A program made the position numbers and the translations under genes. Below are positions 24,925-34,467 of a DNA stretch of 64,000 nucleotides, in pieces. Source of the DNA: Rhodanobacter denitrificans. GTDB taxonomy: Bacteria; Pseudomonadota; Gammaproteobacteria; Xanthomonadales; Rhodanobacteraceae. Under the pieces are notes generated by a model. It ran no database searches, was not told the DNA's origin, and worked only from the letters and a program-made list of their open reading frames with translations. The stretch lies in the NCBI GenBank assembly GCA_003241385.1, contig QFPO01000014.1, forward strand, positions 1 to 64,000, in the 5' to 3' direction. Position 1 is the first letter of the stretch. Each line of letters begins with the position of its first letter.

Positions 24925-27792
24925 ATGCATTTCGATCAATCCAAGAAGGCGATGTTCGCCTGGCTGGCCTTGCTGTTGTTCGCGGTCGGCAGCGCGCATG
25001 CCGCCGATACGCGCGGCTACTGGCAGGACGCGCAGGCCCGTCCGCTGGCCGCTGAGGCGCCGCAGCCTGCGGCCTATCGCGCGCTGCAGCTCGACGTCGC
25101 CGGCCTCAAGGCCGCTCTGGCGGCCTCCGACGCGACGCTGTCGCTGCCGCATCCGGACGGCGGCTTCGCCGACTTCACGCTGACCGATTCGGGCACGATG
25201 CCGGCCGAGCTGGCCGCGCGCTATCCGGAGATCCGCAGCTACGTCGGCGTCGACGGCCGCAGCAACCGCGCGCGCATCGACGTCTCCCCGCTCGGCGTCA
25301 ACGTCATGGTGTTCGAGCGCAGCAGCGGCAACGGCATCTGGGTGGTCCGTCCGGACCTGCCCGGCGACGGCAGCGGCTACCTGAGCTTCTACCGCAAGGA
25401 GCTGGCCGTGCCCGAGGGCATGTTCAGCTGCGGCGTGCACAGCGAGATCGATCCGTCGGGCCAGAATCTGATGGATGCGCCGGCCACGCAGACCGGCGTC
25501 GTGCGGCGCACCTATCGCGCCGCCGTGGCCGCCAACCGGCAGTACACCAATGCCGTGGGCAGCGGCACGGTCGCCGGCGGCCTGGCCGCCGTCGTCGTCG
25601 CGATGAACCGCGTCAACGAGGTCTACGAGAACGATTTCTCGGTGCACATGACGCTGATCCCGAACAACGACCAGATCATCTACACCGACGCCAATCCGGG
25701 TCCGTACAGCAACAGCTCCGCCGCGATCAACCAGAACCAGACCAATCTGGACAGCGTGATCGGCAGCGCCAACTACGACATCGGCCACGTCTTCACGACC
25801 GGCAGCGGCGGCGTCGCCGGCCTCGGCGTGGTCTGCCGCGCCAACCAGAAGGCGCGCGGCACGACCGGCTTGGGCAGCCCGATCGGCGACGTGTTCTACA
25901 TCGACTACGTCGCGCACGAGATGGGCCACCAGTTCGGCGGCAACCACACCTTCAACAGCACCACCGGCAGCTGCGGCGGCGGCAACCGCGCCGCGTCGGC
26001 CGCCTACGAGCCCGGCAGCGGCTCGACGATCCAGGCCTACGCCGGCATCTGCGGCTCGCAGAACCTGCAGTCCAACTCCGACGCGTACTTCCACGCCGAG
26101 AGCCTGCGCGAGATGGGCAACTACATCAGCACCGGCGCCGGCGCGAGCTGCGCGGTGACCGCGGCCAATCCGAACACGCCGCCGGTCGTGACCACGCATG
26201 CCGCCCGCACGATACCGGCCGGCACGCCGTTCGAACTGACCGGCACGGCCAGCGGCGGCGGCAGCGGCCTGACCTACACCTGGGAGCAGTACGACCGCGG
26301 TGCGGCCAACAACAACTTCAACGTCGATCCGGGCAACGGCCCGATCATCCGCTCGCTGATGCCGACCTCCAGCCCGAACCGCACCGTACCGCGGATCGAC
26401 CAGCTGCTGGCCGGCACCAATCTGCGCGGCGAGATCCTGCCGACGACCAACCGCACGCTGACGTTCCGGCTGACCGTGCGCGACAACGCGACCGGCGGCG
26501 GCATCACCGAGAGCGCCGACGTCGCGCACACGGTCGTCAACAGCGCAGGTCCGTTCAAGGTGACCGGCCCGGCCGGCGGCACGACCTGGAACTACCTCGA
26601 CGGTGCCGGCACCGCCAGTGTGAGCTGGGACGTCGCCAATACCGACGTCGCACCGGTCTCCTGCGCCGCGGTCGACGTCAAGCTCTCGCGCGACAGCGGC
26701 CTGACCTATCCGGTGACGGTCGCCGCCGGTCTGCCGAACACCGGCAGCGCCACGGTGCCGGTTCCGAACGAGATCACGACACAGGCACGCGTGCGCGTGC
26801 AGTGCTCGGACAACATCTTCTTCAACGTCTCGCCGGGCGATTTCACGATCGCCGGCGGCAGCGACGTGCTGTTCGCCGACGGCTTCGACGGTGCGGGCGG
26901 TCCGGTGCCGCCGACGCTGGCCAAGGCCTTCACGCCCGACACGGTGACCGCCGGCGCGACCAGCACACTGATGATCACGCTCGGCAACGGCAATGCCACG
27001 CCGGCGACGTTGAGCGCGGCGCTGACCGACACCTTCCCGACCGGTCTGGTCATCGCGGCGACGCCGGCGGCCTCGACGACCTGCGGCGGCACGCTGAGCG
27101 CCGTCGCCGGTGCCGGCTCGATCAGCCTCGGCAGCGGCGCGGTGATTCCGGCCTCGGGCAGCTGCCAGGTCCAGGTCGACGTCAGTGCGGCCACGGCCGG
27201 CAGCTACGTCAACACGCTGGCCACCGGTGCGCTGCAGACCGACCTCGGTGCCAGCGCCGCGGCGGCGACCGCGACGCTGACGGTCACCGAAGGCGGCAGC
27301 GCCTGTCCGGCCCAGCTGATCGAGGACACCAGCTTCGAGACGACGACCGGCGACGGCGGCAGCAATCCGTTCTGGAACTCGTCCACGACGCAGGGCGACT
27401 CCACGTTCTGGAGCACCGGCGGCGGCGCCACCGTGCGCACCGGCAGCTGGGCCGTATGGTTCGGCGGCTACGGCACCGTGACCGCCGAGACGCACGAGTT
27501 CTCGCAGACCGTGACGATCCCGGACGCCGGCGGCGCCATGCTGAAGTACTGGCGCAACATCGGCCGCACCGGCGCCAACACCAATACGGTCAGCTTCAGC
27601 GTCGACGGCACCGTGCTGCGCACCGAGAACCTCAACACCCTCGGCGTGTCGGGCTGGACCGAGCAGAGTCTGGACCTGTCGGCCTATGCCGACGGCCAGC
27701 CGCATCTGATCGAGGTCAGCTACACGCACAGCGGCGGCGGCCAGGACGCGAACTACTTCCTGGACGACATCACGCTCGACTGCAGTCCGTGA
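24925..27792 (+). CDS. Secreted M12-like zinc metalloprotease with C-terminal beta domains
   Basis: This 955-residue exported protease has a signal peptide ending near SAHA-ADT (about residue 27). A propeptide-like region is followed by a metzincin catalytic domain with HEMGHQFGGNH (zinc ligands His331, His335, His341, base Glu332), as in reprolysin-like bacterial proteases. Ig/PKD-like beta domains follow (about 410-645). The tag VLFADGFD ends at residue 655. Next come a DUF11-type repeat (about 660-790) and a jelly-roll-like end domain closing with DANYFLDDITLDC. The gene is monocistronic with a good U-tract terminator. Type II secretion is probable but inferred. Confidence 0.92.
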   Translation: MHFDQSKKAMFAWLALLLFAVGSAHAADTRGYWQDAQARPLAAEAPQPAAYRALQLDVAGLKAALAASDATLSLPHPDGGFADFTLTDSGTMPAELAARYPEIRSYVGVDGRSNRARIDVSPLGVNVMVFERSSGNGIWVVRPDLPGDGSGYLSFYRKELAVPEGMFSCGVHSEIDPSGQNLMDAPATQTGVVRRTYRAAVAANRQYTNAVGSGTVAGGLAAVVVAMNRVNEVYENDFSVHMTLIPNNDQIIYTDANPGPYSNSSAAINQNQTNLDSVIGSANYDIGHVFTTGSGGVAGLGVVCRANQKARGTTGLGSPIGDVFYIDYVAHEMGHQFGGNHTFNSTTGSCGGGNRAASAAYEPGSGSTIQAYAGICGSQNLQSNSDAYFHAESLREMGNYISTGAGASCAVTAANPNTPPVVTTHAARTIPAGTPFELTGTASGGGSGLTYTWEQYDRGAANNNFNVDPGNGPIIRSLMPTSSPNRTVPRIDQLLAGTNLRGEILPTTNRTLTFRLTVRDNATGGGITESADVAHTVVNSAGPFKVTGPAGGTTWNYLDGAGTASVSWDVANTDVAPVSCAAVDVKLSRDSGLTYPVTVAAGLPNTGSATVPVPNEITTQARVRVQCSDNIFFNVSPGDFTIAGGSDVLFADGFDGAGGPVPPTLAKAFTPDTVTAGATSTLMITLGNGNATPATLSAALTDTFPTGLVIAATPAASTTCGGTLSAVAGAGSISLGSGAVIPASGSCQVQVDVSAATAGSYVNTLATGALQTDLGASAAAATATLTVTEGGSACPAQLIEDTSFETTTGDGGSNPFWNSSTTQGDSTFWSTGGGATVRTGSWAVWFGGYGTVTAETHEFSQTVTIPDAGGAMLKYWRNIGRTGANTNTVSFSVDGTVLRTENLNTLGVSGWTEQSLDLSAYADGQPHLIEVSYTHSGGGQDANYFLDDITLDCSP

Positions 27793-27858
27793 CGCGCGGG
27801 GGCCGCGGCCCCCGACGATCCGCGGCGGTGGCCGGCATGGCCGCCGCCGCTCGAACCG

Positions 27859-27883
27859 AAGGCGGGGAGTTCCCCGCCTTTTT
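27859..27883 (+). terminator. Rho-independent terminator after the metalloprotease
   Basis: AAGGCGGGG and TCCCCGCCTT form a stem around a short AGT loop region, followed by a run of five T (27879-27883). This is one of the few canonical terminators in the window. Confidence 0.85.
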
Positions 27884-27929
27884 CGTGCCCGAACGGCCGG
27901 CCGCCGCGAGGCGGATGCACCGCTTCGTG

Positions 27930-27935
27930 CACAAT
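27930..27935 (+). promoter_or_regulatory. -10-like box of the sugar dehydrogenase gene
   Basis: CACAAT in the context GTGCACAATCGC lies 30 bases before the ATG. The same context recurs before cca and dnaX. Confidence 0.4.
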
Positions 27936-27965
27936 CGCCCCGACCGAACGATAAGGAGACGTCCG

Positions 27966-29153
27966 ATGCGCATCGCGATCACCCTGGCCCTGCTCTCGCT
28001 CGCCGGCTGCGGCGCCCGCCCCACCGGGCAGACGCCGGCCGCCGCGGCCGACCCGGACGACGCGCCGCGCCTCCTCGCCGCGCCGACGACCGAGTCGATC
28101 GCCAGCGAGAAGGGCAGCTTCGGCCTGACCGAACTGGCGACCGGTCTGTCCCATCCATGGAGCCTGGCATTCCTGCCGGACGGCCGCATGCTGGTGACCG
28201 AACGGCCGGGCCGTCTGCGCCTGATCGCCGACGGCGCCCTGTCGGCACCGCTCGCCGGCGTGCCGGCCGTCTACACCGAAGGCCAGGGCGGCCTGCTCGA
28301 CGTCGCGGTCTCGCCGCAATTCGCCGAGGACGGCTGGATCTATCTCTCCTACGCCGAAGCCGGGGGCGATCGCGCCGGCACCGCGGTCGCGCGCGCGCGC
28401 CTGGACGGCCAGACCTTGCGCGATCTGAGCGTGATCTACCGGCAGACGCCGAAGCTCTCCTCCGGCGCGCATTTCGGCTCGCGGCTGGTGTTCGACGACG
28501 CGGGCTTCCTGTTCGTGACGCAGGGCGACCACAACCAGCGCGCGATGGCGCAGGACCTCGACAAGCTGCAGGGCAAGCTGGTGCGCATCCGGCCCGACGG
28601 CAGCACGCCCGAGGACAATCCGTTCGTCGGTCGGCCGTACGCGCGCCCGGCGATCTGGTCGTACGGCCATCGCAACATGCAGGGCGCCGCGCTGCATCCG
28701 GTGACGCGCGCGCTGTGGACCAGCGAGCACGGTCCGCGCGGCGGCGACGAGCTCAACATCCCGCAGGCCGGCAGGAACTACGGCTGGCCGCTGATCACCT
28801 ACGGCATCAACTATTCGGGTCTGCCGATCCCCGAAGCGCGCGGTGAAGCCGCCGACGGGCTCGAACAGCCGCTGCACTACTGGAAAGTCTCGCCGGGCCT
28901 CAGCGGGATGGCTTTCCTCAGCGACGCCGGATCGCCGTGGAACGGCAACCTGTTCCTCGGCGCGCTGGCGACGCGCGAACTGATCCGCGTCGAACTCGAC
29001 GGCGACCGCGTCGTCGGCGACGAACGCCTGCTCGGCGACCGCAAGTGGCGCATCCGCGACGTGCGCGAGGGGCCGGACCACAAGCTGTACCTGCTGACCG
29101 ACGAGGACGACGGCCGTCTGCTGCGCGTGGATCCGCCGCGCACCGCGCCGTGA
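27966..29153 (+). CDS. PQQ-dependent sugar dehydrogenase-like lipoprotein
   Basis: This 395-residue lipoprotein has an AAGGAG ribosome-binding site and a lipobox LAGC (Cys15), so it should be anchored in a periplasm-facing membrane. The rest is a six-bladed beta-propeller of the soluble aldose sugar dehydrogenase (YliI/Asd) family: LSHPWSLAFLPDGRMLVTER, EGQGGLLDVAVSP, FVTQGDHN, YGHRNMQG, TSEHGPRGGDELN and NYGWP are all recognisable. Members oxidise sugars with PQQ and pass electrons to the respiratory chain. The true substrate is not known. The flavoprotein gene follows after 49 bases. Confidence 0.9.
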   Translation: MRIAITLALLSLAGCGARPTGQTPAAAADPDDAPRLLAAPTTESIASEKGSFGLTELATGLSHPWSLAFLPDGRMLVTERPGRLRLIADGALSAPLAGVPAVYTEGQGGLLDVAVSPQFAEDGWIYLSYAEAGGDRAGTAVARARLDGQTLRDLSVIYRQTPKLSSGAHFGSRLVFDDAGFLFVTQGDHNQRAMAQDLDKLQGKLVRIRPDGSTPEDNPFVGRPYARPAIWSYGHRNMQGAALHPVTRALWTSEHGPRGGDELNIPQAGRNYGWPLITYGINYSGLPIPEARGEAADGLEQPLHYWKVSPGLSGMAFLSDAGSPWNGNLFLGALATRELIRVELDGDRVVGDERLLGDRKWRIRDVREGPDHKLYLLTDEDDGRLLRVDPPRTAP

Positions 29154-29202
29154 TCGCGCCACGGCGCATGCGCATCCGGATCCACCCGCACGCGCAACAC
29201 GC

Positions 29203-30438
29203 ATGAGGACGGGCGTCGTGATCGTCGGCGGCGGTCCGGCCGGCCTGATGGCCGCCGAGACCGCGGCGGCGCGCGGTCTGCGCGCGGATGTCTACGAGCG
29301 CATGGGCTCGGTCGGGCGCAAGTTCCTGCTGGCCGGCAAGGGCGGACTCAATCTGACCCATTCCGATCCGCGCGGACGCTTCGACGCGCACTACGGCGCA
29401 CGCCGGGCCGAGGTCGGCCGCTGGCTCGACGCGTTCGACGCCGACGCGCTGCGCGCCTGGGCCGGCGCGCTCGGCGTGGAGACCTTCGTCGGCAGCTCGG
29501 GCCGCGTGTTTCCGAGCGACCTCAAGGCCGCGCCGCTGTTGCGCGCGTGGTTGCGCCGTCTGCGCGCCGGCGGCGTCACGTTCCACGTCCACCATCGCTG
29601 GCTCGGCTGGCACGCCGACGGCGCGCTGCGCTTCGCGACGCCGGCCGGCGAGATCGCGGTGTCGGGCGCGGCCACGGTACTCGCGCTCGGCGGCGGCAGC
29701 TGGCCGGTACTCGGCTCCGACGGCGCCTGGCTGCCCCTGCTGCGCACGCGCGGCGTCGCCGCCGCCGATCTCGCGCCGGCCAACTGCGGTTTCGATGTCG
29801 ACTGGTCGGCGCACTTCGCCGAGCGGCATGCCGGCGCACCGCTCAAGCCGGTCACGGTGTTCTGGCGCGACGACGACGGCGTCGAGCAGCATCTGCAGGG
29901 CGAATGCGTCGTCACCGCGAACGGCATCGAGGGCAGCCTGATCTACGCGATCTCGGCCACGCTGCGCGAACGCATCGCCGCGCACGGCCAGGCGACGATC
30001 GCGCTCGACCTGGCCCCGGGCCGCAGCGAGGAGCGCCTCGCGCGCGACCTCGCGCGTCCGCGCAACGGCCGCTCGCTCGCCGAGCAGCTGCGCCGCCAGG
30101 CCGGCATCGGCGGCGTCAAGGCCGGCCTGCTGCGCGAGTGCCTGGACGCGGCGGGCCTCGCCGATCCGCAGCGGCTCGCCGCGACGATCAAGCAGCTGCC
30201 GATCGTGCTGCGCCGGCCGCGCCCGCTCGCCGAGGCGATCAGCACGGCCGGCGGCGTCCGCTTCGACGCCCTGCGCGAGGACCTGATGCTGCACGCCCTG
30301 CCCGGCACGTTCTGCGCCGGCGAGATGATCGACTGGGAAGCGCCGACCGGCGGCTATCTGCTGACCGCGAGCTTCGCGAGCGGGCGCATCGCCGGTGCCG
30401 GCGCGGCCGACTGGGCGCAGACGCGCCAACGCGGCTGA
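29203..30438 (+). CDS. HI0933/BaiN-like flavoprotein (FAD-dependent oxidoreductase)
   Basis: This 411-residue cytosolic flavoprotein has the N-terminal FAD-binding motif VIVGGGPAGLMAAE (residues 6-19), the family pattern GRKFLLAGKGGLNLTHSD, and a C-terminal AGEMIDWEAPTGGYLL that closes the FAD site. It belongs to the HI0933-like group, in the branch often described as TIGR03862-like. The physiological reaction of this branch is unknown. It lies 49 bases after the sugar dehydrogenase gene and may be co-transcribed. Confidence 0.88.
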   Translation: MRTGVVIVGGGPAGLMAAETAAARGLRADVYERMGSVGRKFLLAGKGGLNLTHSDPRGRFDAHYGARRAEVGRWLDAFDADALRAWAGALGVETFVGSSGRVFPSDLKAAPLLRAWLRRLRAGGVTFHVHHRWLGWHADGALRFATPAGEIAVSGAATVLALGGGSWPVLGSDGAWLPLLRTRGVAAADLAPANCGFDVDWSAHFAERHAGAPLKPVTVFWRDDDGVEQHLQGECVVTANGIEGSLIYAISATLRERIAAHGQATIALDLAPGRSEERLARDLARPRNGRSLAEQLRRQAGIGGVKAGLLRECLDAAGLADPQRLAATIKQLPIVLRRPRPLAEAISTAGGVRFDALREDLMLHALPGTFCAGEMIDWEAPTGGYLLTASFASGRIAGAGAADWAQTRQRG

Positions 30439-30655
30439 CACGAGCCGAGCGCGGGCGAGGCATGCGCGATGTACGCAACCGAGGCGACACCCGGATGCCG
30501 AAGCGGCGGCGGCCGTTTGCCACGTGATCGTCGGCGCGCAGCACGGGCCACGCTGTTGCATCGGCGCGGCCGTTCGGCCGCCGCAGCCGCGGCATCGCCA
30601 CCGCCCCGCGCCGGGCAAAGCGCAGCCGAGTCAGTGCGTGATCGAGTGCATCCGC

Positions 30656-31585
30656 TCAGTAGATCGGCGGTTCGCCCGGTGGCCGTGTCTTGAAGCGCTT
30701 GTGGATCCACAGATACTGGGCCGGCGCCTCGCGCACCATGCGTTCGATCGCCTGGTTGATCCGCGCGGTGTCGGCGATCGGATCGGCGCTCGGAAAATCC
30801 GCGAGCGGCGCTTCCAGACGCAGCGCATAGCCGCCGCCCGGCAGGCGCCGGTGGAAGAACGGAATCACGGCCGCGTCACCGAGCCGTGCCAGATGATGCG
30901 TGGCGGTGATCGTGGAGGCCGGCACGCCGAAGAACGGCACGAAGACGCTGTCCTTGCCGCGCATGTCCTGATCGGGCGCGTACCAGATCGTGCCGCCGTC
31001 GCGCAGATGGCGCACGGTCTGCCGGATCGCTTCCTTGGTGAACATCGTCACCGCATAGTGCAGGCGCGCGCGCAGCACGGCGCGCTCGAACACCGGGTCG
31101 TCCATGACGCGGTACATGCCGGCGATGCGCAGCCGCTGCGAGACCAGCCGCGCGCACAGTTCCAGATGCGAGAAATGCGCGCCGACCAGCAGCACGCCGC
31201 GGCCGGCGCGATGCGCGGCCTCCAGATGCTCCAGCCCGTCCAGCGTCATCGGCACGCGCGCCAGCGCGCGGTCGCTGCCCATCCAGGCCAGCGCGAACTC
31301 GGCCAGCATGCGGCCGCTGTCGCGCAGGTTTTCCTCGAGCAGAGCCGCACGCGCCTGCTCGCTCAGTTCCGGAAAGCAGATCGCCAGATTGCGCTCGGCG
31401 ACGCGCCGCCGCGAGCGCAGCGTGCGCGCGGCCACATAGCCCGCCGCGCCGCCGAGCGCGAGCAGGACCCGGTACGGCAGGCGTGCCATCAGCCGGATCG
31501 CGCCGACACCGAGCCAGGACGGCCAGTGACGCGGATGGGCCAGCGACGCAGGCCGTGACGGCGGAGAATGGGAAGCGTCAGTCAT
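30656..31585 (-). CDS. lpxL: LpxL/HtrB-type lipid A acyltransferase
   Basis: This 309-residue inner-membrane acyltransferase transfers a secondary acyl chain onto Kdo2-lipid A precursors. It has one N-terminal membrane segment (about 25-52). The catalytic HX4E box is at His137 to Glu142 (GAHFSHLEL). Also visible are VAERNLAICFPELSE, WYAPDQDMRGKDSVFVPFFG and PAQYLWIHKRFKTRP. It is divergent from waaA, which attaches Kdo, so the two share an intergenic region of about 140 bases. LpxM is possible; LpxL is preferred on overall pattern. Confidence 0.9.
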   Translation of the reverse strand: MTDASHSPPSRPASLAHPRHWPSWLGVGAIRLMARLPYRVLLALGGAAGYVAARTLRSRRRVAERNLAICFPELSEQARAALLEENLRDSGRMLAEFALAWMGSDRALARVPMTLDGLEHLEAAHRAGRGVLLVGAHFSHLELCARLVSQRLRIAGMYRVMDDPVFERAVLRARLHYAVTMFTKEAIRQTVRHLRDGGTIWYAPDQDMRGKDSVFVPFFGVPASTITATHHLARLGDAAVIPFFHRRLPGGGYALRLEAPLADFPSADPIADTARINQAIERMVREAPAQYLWIHKRFKTRPPGEPPIY

Positions 31586-31692
31586 CCGCGGCGATTATCG
31601 CCGCCGTGCGCCGCGGCGGATAGCGTCCGCGCGCGATCGCCGCCTCGTGCTCGCGCGGCGCGCCGCGGCCGCGACGGCGGCCCGGCAGCCGA

Positions 31693-31698
31693 TATACT
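31693..31698 (+). promoter_or_regulatory. -10 box of waaA
   Basis: TATACT ends 26 bases before the GTG start of waaA. No good -35 box is visible 17 bases upstream. Confidence 0.45.
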
Positions 31699-31724
31699 CG
31701 CCGTCCGCCGAATGTCTCCGACCC

Positions 31725-33035
31725 GTGCAACGCTTCTTCTACACGCTCACGATGTACCTGCTGACGCCGGTGATCCTGTACCGGTTGGCGGCGCGCGGCC
31801 TGCGCTATCCGTACTACTTCGAGCGCTGGCGCGAGCGCTTCGGCTTCTTTCCGGATCCGGGGATCCGCGACAGCATCTGGATCCACGCGGTGTCGGTCGG
31901 CGAGGTCAATGCCGCGGTGCCGCTGATCGAGGCGCTGATGCGCCGCTACGCCGATACCCGCTTCGTGATCACGACCGTCACGCCGACCGGTTCCGAACGC
32001 GTGCAGAACCTGTTCGGCGACCGAGTCTTCCACGTCTACCTGCCGTACGACCTCACCGCGTCGATCGAGCGTTTCCTCGAACGCGTGCGCCCGCGCATCA
32101 TCGTGATCATGGAGACCGAGATCTGGCCGAACCTGTTCATGACGTGCGAGGACCACGGCATTCCGATCGTGATCGCCAATGCGCGCCTGTCGGCGCGCAG
32201 CCTGCGCGGCTACGGTCCGATCCGCGCCCTGGTGCGCAGTGCGATCCGCAAGGCGCGCTTCATCGCCGCGCAGTCGGCCACCGACGCCGAGCGGCTGCGC
32301 CAGCTCGGTGCCTCGCCGCAGCGTCTGGCGGTGGTCGGCAATCTGAAATTCGACATGACGGTACCGGCCGAAGCGCAGGAACAAGGCGCCGCATTCCGCC
32401 GCCACTGGGGACCGGAGCGGCCGGTGTGGATCGCCGCGAGCACGCACGAAGGCGAGGAGATGGCCGTGCTCGAGGCGCATACGATCGTGCTGCGCCGCTT
32501 CCCGGACGCATTGCTGCTGATCGCACCGCGCCATCCGGAACGCTTCAAGCCGGTCGCCGCGGCCTGCCGCTCGCTCGGCTTCACGACCGCCACGCGCAGC
32601 GAGAACGGCCAGGCCGATCCGAGCGCGCAGTGCTTCGTCGTCGATACGATGGGCGAGCTGCTGCGCTGCTATGCGGCGGCCGACGTCGCCTTCGTCGGCG
32701 GCAGCCTGGTGCCGATCGGCGGCCACAACCTGCTCGAGGCCGCGGCGCTGTCCAAGCCGGTGATCGTCGGCCCGCACACGTTCAATTTCGCCGAGGTCAC
32801 CGAGGGCCTGATCGACGACGGCGCCGCGCTGCGCGTCGAGTCGGCCGACGCGCTGGGACCTGCGATCGTGCGCCTGCTCGCGCACCAGGACGAGCGCCGC
32901 TCGATGGGCGCCGCCGCGCATGCGGCGATGGAGCGCGAGCGCGGCGCGGTCAAGCGGACGATGGCGATCATCGAGACGATGCTCGCCGAGCGCGAGCCCG
33001 CGTCCGGCCGGATCGAGCCGGACGCGGCGCGCTGA
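31725..33035 (+). CDS. waaA: Kdo transferase WaaA
   Basis: WaaA (KdtA) adds Kdo to lipid IVA at the inner membrane. I chose the GTG at 31725 because VQRFFYTLTMYLLTPVILYR then aligns without gaps to the known N terminus, giving 436 residues; the frame stays open farther upstream, and an ATG at 31752 would cut the membrane helix. The N-terminal GT-B half shows FPDPGIRDSIWIHAVSVGE with the catalytic Glu. METEIWPNL and the C-terminal GGSLVPIGGHNLLEAAALSKPV donor-site region are also present. It is convergent with tolC with almost no gap. Confidence 0.95.
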   Translation: MQRFFYTLTMYLLTPVILYRLAARGLRYPYYFERWRERFGFFPDPGIRDSIWIHAVSVGEVNAAVPLIEALMRRYADTRFVITTVTPTGSERVQNLFGDRVFHVYLPYDLTASIERFLERVRPRIIVIMETEIWPNLFMTCEDHGIPIVIANARLSARSLRGYGPIRALVRSAIRKARFIAAQSATDAERLRQLGASPQRLAVVGNLKFDMTVPAEAQEQGAAFRRHWGPERPVWIAASTHEGEEMAVLEAHTIVLRRFPDALLLIAPRHPERFKPVAAACRSLGFTTATRSENGQADPSAQCFVVDTMGELLRCYAAADVAFVGGSLVPIGGHNLLEAAALSKPVIVGPHTFNFAEVTEGLIDDGAALRVESADALGPAIVRLLAHQDERRSMGAAAHAAMERERGAVKRTMAIIETMLAEREPASGRIEPDAAR

Positions 33036-33036
33036 A

Positions 33037-34422
33037 TCACTCCAGCAGCGCGTTGACCGCCTCGAGGTCGGACACGTCGATGATGCCGGCCGACTGCTTG
33101 AGCAGCAGACCGTCCAGCACGAAGCCGTGGCGCGCCTGCGAGTAGTTGCTCTGCGCCGACAGCAACTGCTGCTGGCTGATCAGCACGTCGACGATCGTAC
33201 GCGTACCGACCTCGTAGCCGGCCTGCGTCGCGTCGAGCGAGCTCTGCGCCGAGATCACCGCCTGACGCGTCGCCTCGACCTGCGCGGCGCCGGCGATGAC
33301 CGCACGGTAGCCGTTGCGCGTATTGCGCTCGACCAGGCGGCGCTGCACCTCGAACTGGTCCTGAGCGTAGTCGCGGTTGTAGATCTGCTGGCGCACGCGC
33401 GACTGGGTCGCGCCGCCGGCGAACAGCGGCACGTTGAGGGTGACGCCCACCGTCGTGTTCCACGACTCGCCGTTGGTGTGCAGATTGCTGCCATCGGGCT
33501 GCATGCGGTCGGCCCAGGTCGGCGACTTCAGATAGCTGACCTGACCGCTCAGCGTCGGCAGATGGCCGGCACGCGCGGTGTTGATGTTCGCGTTGGCCAC
33601 GTCGACCTGGGACGCGTACGAACTCAGCGTCGGATTCTCCTTGAGCGCGACGTCGACCCAGGCCTCCGGATTCTCGGGGTTGGGCCGGTCGAGCGGCAGG
33701 TTCTCGCGCAGTTTCTTCAGATCGCCGGCCGGCTTGCCGGTCAGCTGACGCAGCGCCTCGCGATTGTCGTCGAGCGTGTTCTGCGCGGCGATCACGTTGG
33801 ACACCGCGGTGTCGTGCTGCGCCTTGGCGTCGTTGACGTCGGTGATCGCCGACAGACCGACGTCGAAGCGCTGTTGCGCCTGCTCCATCTGGCGGTTCAG
33901 CGCAGCCTCGTTGGCCTGCGCGAATTTCAGCGCGTCCTCGGCCGTCAGCACCGCGAAATACGCATTGGCAACGCGGATCAGCAGTTCCTGCTGCGCCGCT
34001 TCGAGCGTCGCGCTACCGGCCTGCGCCTGCGCCTTGCTGGCCTTCAGCGCGGTCCAGCGGCTGAGGTCGAGGATGCTCTGATCGAGCGTGCCGCCCCAGC
34101 TGCGCGAGAACACCGTGCCGGACGAGGAGGTCTGCACGACGATCGGATTGCCGGCCGCGTCGTAGACGATATCCGGCCCGCGCGAATTGGAATGCTGGCG
34201 GCGGTAGCCGTAGGTGCCGTTGAGCTGCGGCAGCAGGGCCGCGCGCGCCTGGTCGACGTTCTCGTCGGTCGCCAGCTTGGTCGCTTCGGCGCCGGCCAGC
34301 TGCGGATCGGAACCACGCGCTTCGTGGTAGATCTGCACGAGATCGTCGGCGTGCGCCAGCGGCGCGGCCGCGACCAACGCGGCGATGAGGGAAAGCGTCA
34401 GGGGTCGGATACGCAGGGTCAT
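33037..34422 (-). CDS. tolC: TolC-family outer membrane channel
   Basis: TolC forms the outer-membrane channel used by RND and ABC efflux pumps and type I secretion. The 461-residue precursor has a signal peptide ending at AHA-DD (about residue 25). It shows the duplicated helix-strand pattern of the family, including DDLVQIYHEARGSDPQL, QQELLIRVANAYFAVLTAED and YEVGTRTIVDVLISQQQLLSA. It lies 45 bases downstream of pcm in the same direction, an arrangement I associate with the Xanthomonadales. No pump gene is adjacent. Confidence 0.95.
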   Translation of the reverse strand: MTLRIRPLTLSLIAALVAAAPLAHADDLVQIYHEARGSDPQLAGAEATKLATDENVDQARAALLPQLNGTYGYRRQHSNSRGPDIVYDAAGNPIVVQTSSSGTVFSRSWGGTLDQSILDLSRWTALKASKAQAQAGSATLEAAQQELLIRVANAYFAVLTAEDALKFAQANEAALNRQMEQAQQRFDVGLSAITDVNDAKAQHDTAVSNVIAAQNTLDDNREALRQLTGKPAGDLKKLRENLPLDRPNPENPEAWVDVALKENPTLSSYASQVDVANANINTARAGHLPTLSGQVSYLKSPTWADRMQPDGSNLHTNGESWNTTVGVTLNVPLFAGGATQSRVRQQIYNRDYAQDQFEVQRRLVERNTRNGYRAVIAGAAQVEATRQAVISAQSSLDATQAGYEVGTRTIVDVLISQQQLLSAQSNYSQARHGFVLDGLLLKQSAGIIDVSDLEAVNALLE

Positions 34423-34467
34423 CGGTGGGTCTTCCTGGGGGAATCGTGTCGCGCGTCGCGTGCCGCT

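Noticed and set aside
32260..32526. Small frames inside waaA, tolC and pcm on the other strand
   Set aside because: They lack ribosome-binding sites and are covered by well-identified genes.
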